Assembly (NCBI GenBank): GCA_008828725.1
Contig: MEHQ01000566.1
Coordinates: 71,553 to 135,552 of the forward strand
Length of the DNA stretch: 64,000 nucleotides
DNA from: Saccharina japonica
Taxonomy: Eukaryota; Sar; Phaeophyceae; Laminariales; Laminariaceae
Direction: 5' to 3'
The notes beneath the pieces were generated by a model. That model searched no databases and was not told where the DNA came from. It saw only the letters and a list, made by a program, of their open reading frames with translations. Below, in pieces: positions 22,801 to 29,124 of the stretch. Each line of letters starts with the position of its first letter. The stretch's first letter is position 1. Made by a program: the position numbers and the translations under genes.

Positions 22801-25800
22801 AGGGGCCATATACCTACTGTAATAGTGAGGCTACTCAAGGGGCCAAGCGCCACCCCCAAAACGCAGTCTACTCTCACCTGTGTCTTTTTGGGGTTTGGGC
22901 AAGGTTGAGGGTTAAATACATGCCCTGGGGTAACGGCATTATCAGAGTGCCTTACGTACGGTAAATCCAGCGCCTTTCGTAACGTAACGCCGATCCGGGG
23001 TCTCGTAGAAGATACCCCCCCCCCTGCTGACTGGTCGTTGAAAATCCGACATGCTCCGTCCCGGCATTGTAGGGATGCGAGGGTCTATGGTCATACGACT
23101 ACGGCCATGCATTAAAATGAAGTACACCCCCCCCCCTCCCTGTTGTATTTGTTATCTCTCGCCCTTCGGGGCTTTATTTACTGCACGGTCTAGCGTCGGT
23201 ACTTTTTCTGCTACGTACTCTGTACGAATCGCTTGTCGAAGTATAAATAACATGAACGTACTGAAATATTTGGGGCTCGCGACTTCACTTTTTTTGTAAG
23301 GGCACGTATATATGGCTGTTGTATTCGAAGTACTAACTGTTGTAACGCAGGCATGCAGCATGCAGCTTCCTGCTCGGTACGTAACACCAACAGGAAGAAA
23401 AAAAACGAACACCTGGTTTCGTATGTATGAATGGATATACTACTAATAATACGGGGGACCATAGTAAATAGGACCAAATATTGTTAGTAACAATAGTAAA
23501 TTATATTGTTTTTTGTGTATACCGTAGGTCCTATTTACTATGGCATCATTAGCCCACCCCGTAACAAAACCGGGAGTCGAACTCAGGACCAACGTATGCT
23601 TACGATGCCGCTCTCCCATACTGCATAACACATACTCCTGGAATGCAAGTAGACTACGTATACTAATAATATTACTGCGGTATGTATTATATGTACCCGG
23701 TACATATTGTAATGCTGTTAACCCATTCAGAACTGAAAAAAAGATCCCACACTAATTCCAAGTAGTTTGTCCCCAAAAACGTGGGACCAGTTCTTAACCC
23801 TTTTAGGACTGGAGTCCCGTTATGGGGACAAATTACTTAGAATTAGAGTGGATTGTCACCACATCGGGACTGCAGTCCTAAATGGGTTAAGGGGTTAATG
23901 CTTGCTGCATCCATGTACATCAGCAAGAAGTGAGCTTGCTGTAGCATCAAAAACGTAATTTGTGGTGCCACAGCTATGCTACAGCAGTACAGCAGCAGTA
24001 CGTAGCATATCCTGTATATTACATATCACGTGATGATACAAAGTGTGTACGTCGACGTGGGAGGGGGTGCTGCGCCATTTGCAGAAAACCAAGAAATACG
24101 AGGACTAAGTTAAATACTCGATACATATAAAGTGCCAGATGGGTGTGCATTTATTTAATTGTATCGGGTGACAGGGGTAAATATAATCACTTGAGTCATT
24201 AATACGGCGTACGAGTAGTCGATGCGAGTCGACGAGGGAAGAAAGAGCCGAAGTCTTCTCGCGATAAAAAAGGCTAGGCACGAACCGTAGCGGGGAGGAG
24301 GGAGAAGAGCCTCTACTTTGTGACCCCGGGTCTGAGTTACGACTATTAATAATAGGAAGGAGAGAGAAAAGAGGGGCGAAAATCATAAACGGGATGGAAC
24401 ACAAAAAAAAAACGTGTGGAGGAATGCATTGTTTTGTTTTCGGACAGGACATGCACCACATCTAATAGTGACATACTCATATACACTCGCACCCTCTGTG
24501 ACCATGCCATCAGTACTGTAGTATTCCGTCACTTTACAACAGCAGCAGCAGATTATATATAGTACCAATAGTAAAGAGTACCTGGTAGAGACGAAAGGTT
24601 GCACACCTTGGACAGATAGGTCATGATCTAGATCATCTACAGATATATCATGATATAAATCATCCACAGATAGATCATGATCTAGATCATCTACAGATAG
24701 ATCATGATCTAGATCATCTACAGATAGATCATGATCTACTACTGTAGATCATCTATCTCCTCGCCCGCCGTTACGAGAGGTTGTGCAGGATCTGAATATC
24801 AAAAGTACAGATCCAACCCAGGAAACACGTGCTATATACGTACATATCATTCGTAGGTCATGCGGATTATACGCGTCCCACCCGGCGACACCAACTAAAC
24901 CATTATTACGGGAAAATACAAGATCGGGAATAGATCTTCCTTGAAAGATCTAGATCATCAAATGGGAATGATCTATAAGATCTGATGATCTTACAGTGAT
25001 CTGTCTCAGGTGGGAGAGGTTGCGTATATGCCGGAATTAAATATATTATACTGCAGTCGTCGAAAGTAGAAGCTGCAGCTCTGAACGAAGTGAACTGCGT
25101 ACTCGTAGGGTACGCACGTACGTACGCACGTACATACTCCGTTCCTCAGTTTTACGTATAATACCGGTACTGTATGTACATAACACACCATGCTGTTCTC
25201 GCTGATCTCTAATCTCAAATAAACCCTGGTAGCTGGTAGCTCATTGCCTTACGTAGAACGTAGCCTGCGGCCCAAGAAAGGTGTACACAGATCATACAGA
25301 TCATACAGATCCTCGATCGATCCCCAGTTTAACCCTTTTAGAACTGGAGTCCCGTTTTGGGGACAAATTACTTAGAATTAGAGCGATTTGTCCCCATAAC
25401 GGGACTGCAGTTCTAGAAGGGTTAAGATCTACAGGTAGATCAGTTAGAGCAGATAGATCCCTGATCTGACCCATCTACGACTGACTGCCGTGTGGGAGCC
25501 GTATATATATACAATCTGCACAATTTAGCGCACGTTTCCTGAGTTGGATGTGTACCAGGGCATTAATTAGTGGGTCGGGGTCTGTTGCGCGCAGCGCAAC
25601 AGGCGACTCAAGGAGTGTTGCGCGCACCGCAACACGCCTGAGGCGCGTGTTGCGCGCCGCAGGCGCCGCAAGCCCCGACCACCCCCCCCCCCCCGCCGCC
25701 GCCGGAGGTGAAAAAAGCGAAAAAAGCGAAAAAATGGCGATCTTTGGGCGAATGTACGCCTAAAAAGCCTAAAAGATGTCCAATTACGACTATTTATCAA

Positions 25801-27510
25801 GAAAAAAAGACCCCCAAATTTTTTTTCTCGACCCCGGCGAGAAAAAAACGCGCAACATTTTTTTTCGCCTGCGGCGAAAATGTTGCGCGCCCAAAAACGC
25901 GTGTTGCGCTGCGCGCAACTAGCCTCGCGGCGACTGTTGCGCAAAACCGTTATTTTGGCCAAATGTTGCGCCAGCGCAACAGCGCAAGACCTAATTAATG
26001 CCCTGATGTGTACTACGTACACACTAGAGGTGTAACCCCGGCGAGTACCCGTCACAAACGGGTACTCGGATAATTCTGAAAATGAAACCCGAACCCGTGT
26101 CGGGTAACCCGGGTTTTCCGACGACACCAAACGGGTTCAACGAGTACTCGGGTAAACCCGGGTACCCGGACAACCCGTTTTCGTTTACGGTCACCCAAGG
26201 GGTGCCACACGCGGATGACAGTGCGTACTACGATTTGATGTCGAAACGATAACTATAACCATCAAACAACGGTAACAGAGCGCCGGGTATTCGATAATCC
26301 TCCACCTGTAATGCCGTTACGTAGTCGTACGCTTGCTTATGCCCACACGCTATGCCCCTAAACTGAGCACATTCAGGTAGCGAAAGACAGATCGACAGTA
26401 TGTGTACCATCAATGATAGTAGGTGGAATTCCTAGGTCTCCATGTCTGGCAGGTATAGGTGTCATAGCTCGAGGAAAATAAATGCATGTCTATATCATAC
26501 ATCGGTAGTAAACTCACAGGATATCGAAGATATGAACATTACGGGCACGCATACGTATGATATGAAAAATGTTAAATAACAGCAGTGGAAACTCTCTTGA
26601 AAAACCGTACAAAAGACATGAATATTCTTGTGTCATTCAGCTCTGAGTAGTGATACCCTTGGGCACCTCGTTTTCTGTCGATTTGAAAGGTTTCTAGAGA
26701 TATAGACTAGTGAGGGGGGGCATGCCAAAATACGGGTACCCGGCTACTCGAACCCGCCGAGTACCCGGGTTTTGGTCACCCCCAAAACCCGCGGGATTCA
26801 AGTCGAACACGAACCCGTCACGGGTTTTGCCCATCCGGGTTGTACCCGCCCGGTACCCGGGTTTCGGTCATCCGGGGTACACCTCTCTTGATAGTACACT
26901 CAGACCCCGCACAGCATATGAATATCATAACGAACGGCAGGTTACGATCTACGAATTATAGCATATCACATGCCTGGTACCTGGTACCGGGTATCATAGA
27001 TGATCTACTGTACAGATCATGACCTGTCCGATAAGTGTACGTATGATCGTATCTGAAGAGTGTACGTACCTGGTATATACCTGCCAGGGGACATATGTAC
27101 ATGGTACCTTATGTACGTGTAAGTACCCTACGAGTACTTAAGTATGATACGTCCAAAAGTGTGATTACCTGTACGAGTAGTACACTATTAATACGTTCAT
27201 TTGGGTATCACCGCACGCACCTTCCACGGATCACCAGCGGCATTCTCTCCCAGTAAGTTTCGGCAAAATCTTCCAGCGAGAACGGACTCAGCAGCTCTCG
27301 CACCAGCCTCGTAGACTTATCAGATGCTCTCGGATAGGTCGCCACGTGATCGGCATCTGAGTGCGTTGCAGCAGTTCCATCGCTGCATACCTCTGCTGCT
27401 ACTTGCTGCTGCTGCTGCTCTTGCTGACAGCAACAACGCCACCATGTTGCTGTCACCAGGGCCAAAAAAAGGATGTACGAAGATTTCCATCGCAGCCGTG
27501 CAGTTGACAT
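5489..27510 (-). CDS. JmjC/cupin (NO66/MINA-like) dioxygenase, six-exon gene model
   Basis: Predicted Fe(II)/2-oxoglutarate oxygenase of the JmjC cupin_4 (NO66/MINA ribosomal oxygenase) type. The minus-strand join is 27510..27221, 13584..13190, 11067..10908, 9277..9070, 8419..8274, 6059..5489, which gives 1770 nt (589 aa) with every phase matching. Family landmarks appear in order: an N-terminal LVRELL...FAETYWERMPLVIRG segment, an NMYMTPPDSQGF...HFD motif supplying the first metal His and Asp, VQLAGSKTW, PGDLMYIPRG, WPHEAAV supplying the second metal His, then a winged-helix-like tail with LRRAVPLAPLF. The first 30 residues look like a signal peptide or anchor (RLRWK followed by a hydrophobic stretch), which is unusual for the nucleolar family. 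Intron 1 is about 13.6 kb. The 3' end is the least certain part, because the last ~60 codons run through a GTT repeat. It is divergent from the MAPEG gene. Confidence 0.72.
6060..6950. repeat. GGTT-rich minisatellite in last JmjC-gene intron
   Basis: Repeated GGTTGGTTGGTT with spaced GGTCCGTAGTAGGCGTTCCG and TGTGCCGGTTGGTC. Because the unit is largely tetranucleotide it keeps several frames open on both strands. It abuts the exon acceptor at 6059. 6950-7205 continues with GA-rich repeats of AACGGGGATGCCGAAAAAA. Confidence 0.85.
7405..7640. repeat. GATCACGACAGATA tandem repeat
   Basis: About 15 copies of a 12-16-bp unit based on GATCACGACAGATA. It lies in an intron of the JmjC gene. Confidence 0.85.
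8040..8192 (+). mobile_element. Poly(C)-ended module copy
   Basis: Contains CATGCTCCGTCCTGGCATTG, GAATGCGAGGGTCTATGGTC and TACGACTACGGCCATGCATG, then GAGTACAC and a C run. It matches copies at 23045, 59740 and 60905. Confidence 0.75.
8274..8419 (-). CDS. JmjC/cupin gene exon 5 (C-terminal winged-helix-like part)
   Basis: The pyrimidine-rich acceptor GCTTTAAG|AAA (phase 0) follows exon 4 in frame. The exon begins KPKGRTQIGERDGSGSS, passes an acidic stretch, then reads IFPWLQLLHLWLHDTASRD and ARLRR, matching the helix before the LRRSLP-type motif of NO66/MINA proteins. The donor is GCGAAG|GTGAGC (phase 2). Confidence 0.65.
8680..8742 (-). CDS. Possible duplicated or alternative exon resembling the end of exon 4
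   Basis: Read on the minus strand after AAAG at 8743, this segment gives SLVHLALEVTAAKPPDLFG and then LSQER. Exon 4 ends with SLLHHALEVAAASHPELFG and then LTRKE, so the two are clearly related. No convincing donor is visible at its 3' end, and the gene reads in phase without it. It may be a skipped, alternative or decayed copy. The 3' boundary is approximate. Confidence 0.35.
9070..9277 (-). CDS. JmjC/cupin gene exon 4 (second metal His)
   Basis: Acceptor CTTGTGCCTGCAG|G is strong. The exon reads GWPHEAAVNGT, where the His is the distal iron ligand of the cupin, then a Gly/Arg loop and SIHVTFGVESALSGTYESLL, matching the SxHxTxG strand and dimer region of NO66-like proteins. It ends HPELFGLTRKEK followed by donor GTGAGA in phase 0. 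Confidence 0.8.
9346..9455 (-). mobile_element. Poly(C)-ended module, reverse copy
   Basis: Reads TACTCATTATCATGCATGGC, CATAGACCCTCGCATCCCTA and ACAATGCCGGGACGGAGCAC, then is cut by the G-rich minisatellite that follows. Confidence 0.7.
9456..9942 (+). repeat. 18-bp G15-CGC minisatellite, 25 copies
   Basis: CGC spacers recur at exactly 18-bp intervals from 9472 to 9904, separated by 15 G, and end in a ~36-base G run. The perfect uniformity suggests either extreme recent expansion or an assembly artefact. It lies in the JmjC-gene intron between exons 3 and 4. Confidence 0.9.
10420..10835. repeat. Palindromic GTCCGTCAA...TTGACGG repeat array
   Basis: Around a dozen copies of the ~40-bp hairpin unit with CCGTCAAGATTTTCCTTGACG alternating with GGCTGTCCGCCAGTCCGTCA. 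CCGTCAA and TTGACGG are inverted pairs, so single strands would form serial hairpins. Confidence 0.85.
10908..11067 (-). CDS. JmjC/cupin gene exon 3 (cupin core strands)
   Basis: Acceptor TTTATAG|GA joins in phase to give HFDWMDG-IVVQLAGSKTW. The exon covers the cupin core with GSKTWILYDEM, a Pro/Lys loop and LELHPGDLMYIPR. The next intron appears to start with GC (CCCCAG|GCGAGG), a GC-AG intron. Phase 2 then gives Arg with the first base of exon 4, restoring the family motif YIPRGWPHEA across the junction. Confidence 0.8.
11125..11470 (-). mobile_element. Dimeric poly(C)-ended element
   Basis: Two modules in a row, each introduced by a G run: ACTCATTTGTTGCTTGCCTT...CACGCATCCCTTTCGAGACG, then ACTCATGTCATGAATGGCCG...TAGACCCTCGCATGCATACG. 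A shared tail follows with GCGAGTCGCATGAAGGGTGA and GAACCGCTTGTGAGGCGGAG. One of the fullest copies. Confidence 0.75.
11651..11850. mobile_element. Hairpin MITE (copy 1)
   Basis: Ends are AGGGCCCAT and ACGGGCCCT. Inside, GCTTTTCATTGGTCAACACA pairs with TGTTGACCAATGAAAAGC around a short loop, giving a long hairpin. A second copy lies at 58678-58864. Confidence 0.75.
12907..13188. repeat. CCAACA/CCACCAACACC minisatellite
   Basis: Low-complexity array of ACCAACACCAACACCACC. On the minus strand it starts immediately after the exon 2 donor of the JmjC gene. All frames through it are repeat artefacts. Confidence 0.85.
13190..13584 (-). CDS. JmjC/cupin gene exon 2 (first metal-ligand motif)
   Basis: It follows acceptor AACAACAG|T. 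The reading is DWNIIKRVFVPADGEFW, a low-complexity Ala/Gly linker, then a conserved block with SVVINRLQRRW, SLALEDVLGHPVNANMY, TPPDSQGF and HFDWMD. The HxD of HFD supplies the first two iron ligands in this family. The donor is GACG|GTGAGT (phase 1). A long GGTGTT minisatellite (12907-13188) begins directly after this donor. Confidence 0.8.
14300..14545 (-). mobile_element. tRNA-derived SINE family 2, copy a
   Basis: On the minus strand the head (about 14542-14465) has an A-box-like TAGCTCAACAGGTAATA and a B box GGGTTCGAATCTCAC. The body carries CGCTTGCGCGTGCGTCCC, CTCCCTGGTTCCCCAGGTAT and GTACGGCC. It matches copies at 31928-32112 and 45581-45835. Confidence 0.65.
14575..14840. mobile_element. 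Partial palindromic MITE (GCTACGATAGAGGTG family)
   Basis: Shares GGTATACCTTTTTTTGGCTG near 14590 and ends GTGCACCTCTACCCGTAGCA, matching the elements at 37075-37347 and 38226-38470. Confidence 0.5.
15366..15394 (-). repeat. Interstitial telomere-like repeat
   Basis: CCCTAACCCTAACCCGAACC followed by CGAACCC. A short CCCTAA-type tract within JmjC-gene intron 1. Confidence 0.7.
16040..17660. repeat. Three related ~100-bp segments in intron 1
   Basis: Segments near 16040-16160, 17385-17500 and 17560-17650 share ATCCGTTCCGAAGG, GTTGAGC(A/C)GTGC, CAATGGCA and GTCTCATCAGCTCATCAGGC. The last copy is partial. Nothing gene-like lies between them. Confidence 0.6.
18740..19410 (-). mobile_element. Poly(C)-ended element split by a SINE
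   Basis: The outer element runs from TACTCATTAGCCGCGTGTCA and CATGGCCGTAGTCG (18784) and resumes near 19130 with GACTCTCGCATCCCTCCATT and the usual tail. It ends with a second module near 19400 (GACCACGCATCCCTTCCGAG). The break holds a tRNA-derived SINE. Confidence 0.7.
18785..19128 (-). mobile_element. tRNA-derived SINE family 1, full copy a
   Basis: Minus-strand head (19128-19040) has A-box-like GGTGGGCTAGCAGGTAACC and B-box-like GAGTTCGAGCCCCGC. The body carries TTTGTGACCCCGGATCTGAG and TACGAC (reverse of 18855-18890). It ends in a poly-A tail (T run at 18785-18805). The head resembles a tRNA with a single long unpaired middle. Confidence 0.7.
19847..19880 (+). repeat. Poly-G tract (about 34)
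   Basis: An uninterrupted G run in intron 1, one of several unusually long G/C homopolymers in this window. Confidence 0.9.
20525..20720. repeat. Tandem GACACACTAGACGGGTTGAT repeat
   Basis: About five ~40-45-bp units alternate ACTAGACGGGTTGATAAGAC and CGCACTTGGACCC or ACCGCACATGGAC. Confidence 0.8.
21005..21095. mobile_element. Single TTAA/CCC-type element copy
   Basis: Reads CAATCCATTCAGAACCGAAA, CTAATTCCAAGTAGTTTGTC and TGTGGGACGAGTTCTGAAGG, the same unit as at 3190-3445. Confidence 0.6.
21335..21455. repeat. 24-bp tandem repeat, five copies
   Basis: Unit AAATCAGATGTTAGGCTAAC with ATT, repeated five times with few changes. Confidence 0.9.
22318..22490 (+). mobile_element. Poly(C)-ended dimer copy
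   Basis: First module TCGAAAGGGATGCGTGGTCA ... GCAACAAATGAGTAG, second module GGGATGCGAGGGTCTACGGT ... CATGACATGAGTACACCCCC. Confidence 0.7.
22985..23142 (+). mobile_element. Poly(C)-ended module copy
   Basis: Reads ACATGCTCCGTCCCGGCATT, GGGATGCGAGGGTCTATGGT, then AAGTACACC and a C run. Confidence 0.7.
23555..23640 (-). other. tRNA-like fragment (possible SINE head)
   Basis: The minus strand reads TATGGGAGAGCGGCATCG, then TGGTCCTGAGTTCGACTCCC, resembling tRNA D-arm and T-arm regions with A and B boxes. No full acceptor-stem pairing could be drawn, so it is treated as a pseudogene or SINE head. Confidence 0.35.
23718..23898. mobile_element. Two adjoining TTAA-bounded hairpin MITEs
   Basis: The first unit runs from TTAACCCATTCAGAACTG to GTGGGACCAGTTCTTAA. 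The second shares that TTAA and runs CCCTTTTAGGACTGGAGTCC to GGGACTGCAGTCCTAAATGG with TTAA. TTAA borders and CCC-starting termini fit piggyBac-type non-autonomous elements. Confidence 0.6.
24195..24412 (+). mobile_element. SINE family 1, copy b (body only)
   Basis: Contains GATGCGAGTCGACGAGGGAA, CTTCTCGCGATAAAAAAGGC and TACTTTGTGACCCCGGGTCT, then an A run. The tRNA head is missing. Confidence 0.65.
24610..25010. repeat. GATC-palindrome array with associated box
   Basis: Tandem CATGATCTAGATCATCTACAG units (24615-24750) precede a box whose reverse complement is CGTGTTTCCTGGGTTGGATC (24800-24840), then more GATC words to 25010. Related composites lie at 25280-25555, 31480-31720, 34100-34480 and 35520-35840. 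Confidence 0.7.
25329..25425. mobile_element. piggyBac-like MITE, 97 bp
   Basis: Bounded by TTAA on both sides. The left arm CCCTTTTAGAACTGGAGTCC and right arm GGGACTGCAGTTCTAGAAGG are inverted over most of the element, so it is a near-complete hairpin. This matches the family at 23797-23890. Confidence 0.65.
25556..26005. mobile_element. hAT-type MITE, copy 1
   Basis: 450 bp bounded by inverted termini CAGGGCATTAATTAG and CTAATTAATGCCCTG and flanked by an exact 8-bp direct repeat ATGTGTAC (25548-25555 and 26006-26013). The inside is full of short palindromes such as TTGCGCGCAGCGCAAC and TTCGCCTGCGGCGAA. It carries no transposase. 8-bp duplications are characteristic of hAT elements. Confidence 0.85.
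26023..26889. mobile_element. Possible element with GGGTACCCG subterminal repeats
   Basis: The left end AGAGGTGTAACCCCGG and right end CCGGGGTACACCTCT are inverted. Both ends are packed with CGGGTACCCGGGTT-type words (26040-26190 and 26740-26880). No target duplication was found, so the pairing is tentative. Confidence 0.4.
27221..27510 (-). CDS. JmjC/cupin gene exon 1 (leader and N-terminal helix)
   Basis: The start is placed at the ATG at 27510 because it puts RLRWK directly before a hydrophobic run (SSYILFLALVTATWW), as in a signal peptide. In-frame ATGs at 27540 and 27546 are alternatives. A Gln-rich spacer follows, then the conserved segment ending ETYWERMPLVIRG, which matches the entry helix of NO66/MINA proteins. 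The donor is GGAAG|GTGCGT, leaving two bases (phase 2) that combine with the first base of exon 2 to give Ser. Confidence 0.7.
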
Positions 27511-28868
27511 TAAATTCGCACCGACAGTTGAGCGAGGCATGGCCATGGGCGACCATGCACGAAGCACTGGCACGGAAGTACGCGGTGGCAGGGTTGGTCT
27601 GCGGCACAACAGCAGTAACACAGCACAGCACTGGCTCCCACTTCTGGCGACTGGCGAAAAACATGAGGTCGGTTGCTGTAATGCCCCCCTTCGTGATAAC
27701 GCACATAATTCACGTTGGAACTCCAGAGTAAAGATCGAAAGATCCAGATCAGCTGTCTTGTTACGATGCTCCTGATGCTCGGGTTCATGACAACCCTCAA
27801 TCCTCAGCTACTACTGACCTGTATAGGTGGCAATGCAACCAATAAGCATAGCAGCAGCAAGACGTAATATGCATCGTGTTGATGTGGATATAAGCATAAA
27901 AAGTGTGTTGTTTTTGGCTCGAGTTGTCGCAGTACCGAGCGCGTACGACGAGATACCTGGTACGATTTTAAAATAAATACGTGATGTTTCTGTTCTTTTT
28001 TGTGAGGTCGCGCTGTCTGAGACGTCCTCGTGCGGTGGTATAGTCAATGAATGACTCCTCGTTGATATAATATGTGTCTGTACTCTGAGACCACTCTCGC
28101 AGCCCCCACCTAAACGTCTTTCATCGAGGGTTGGGTTTGGGCCGCTAAGTTGTGTACTACGAACTGCCTCCTCTGCTGCTGTGTCTACGTCGACAATGTC
28201 AACAGAAAAAGCAGTACAACATTATTGAAACAGGAAAAACAACCAAATTTTTGGCAAAAAAAACAAAACTACGGTCGTCGTCGTATGTGTACGTATGGAT
28301 ATATCGTATCGTAGGATACGTATCTTTTTGTGCGCATCTCTTGTCATGTTTGTCAATGATGCCATTGATCACATCATACAAGAAGACAAGAAGAGCTGTT
28401 TGACCCTTCCCCCCGCCCAAAACAGCCCATGTCCCCGAGCTAACGCCCCGCCCGTTTGGATCCAAGGCTTACCTGGGTGGTAGATTGCTGTATTCATAGT
28501 CCAGACTTATATATCAGACTACTGTATATACGAAGAGAACAACGAGTCGAGTGTACGTGAAAGTTTTGTATTGTCTTTTCGCCACACGATCAAGCGTTGA
28601 CAAAGCCACACCCCACCCACCCGAGGTCATATTCATTCCCAAACCCTTTCCAGCCTTCCTTGTACACCGCTCAACCACTCAGTAATTTCCGAGCATTCGA
28701 GGCCCTCCACCACCTACCACCACCCCACCCATCGTCTGCCTTGTCTCTAAACGAGGAAGCAGAGACCACAACCAACGTCCAAACACAACAGCTGACAGAG
28801 GAGAAAAGAAGAACACACCCTTCTTCTTCAAGGAGACTCGTACTACTGGTCGTACTCGTCGTACACAG

Positions 28869-28876
28869 TATAAATA
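28869..28876 (+). promoter_or_regulatory. TATA-like box upstream of the MAPEG gene
   Basis: TATAAATA lies about 82 bp upstream of the MAPEG start codon, within the ~1.4-kb interval shared with the divergent JmjC gene. Position and consensus fit a core promoter. No transcript evidence is available. Confidence 0.4.
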
Positions 28877-28957
28877 AGTCGTAGTGCCTCCAAACAAACC
28901 CACACCACTACACGCCAACCGCGTCAAACCATCACCACCAACACCACCACCACCACC

Positions 28958-29124
28958 ATGTCTCCTCCCTTTTGGATCCTGAGCATCCCCCTTGGATTCA
29001 TCAACGTCATGTGGCCGCGGTTTTTGTCCGTCGCTTTCACGGCGAAAGCGGGGATCGAGCTGGACGCAGCTAACCCTCGCCAGCAGGCGCTGGGAAGCGA
29101 AGTCGCGACGAAGGATACCGGCGG
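28958..29124 (+). CDS. MAPEG gene exon 1
   Basis: The ATG follows ACCACC, a good initiation context. It encodes MSPPFWILSIPLGFINVMW, a first membrane segment, then a polar part containing KAGIELDAANPRQQALGSE. The donor is GGCGG|GTGAGC (phase 2). Confidence 0.85.
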
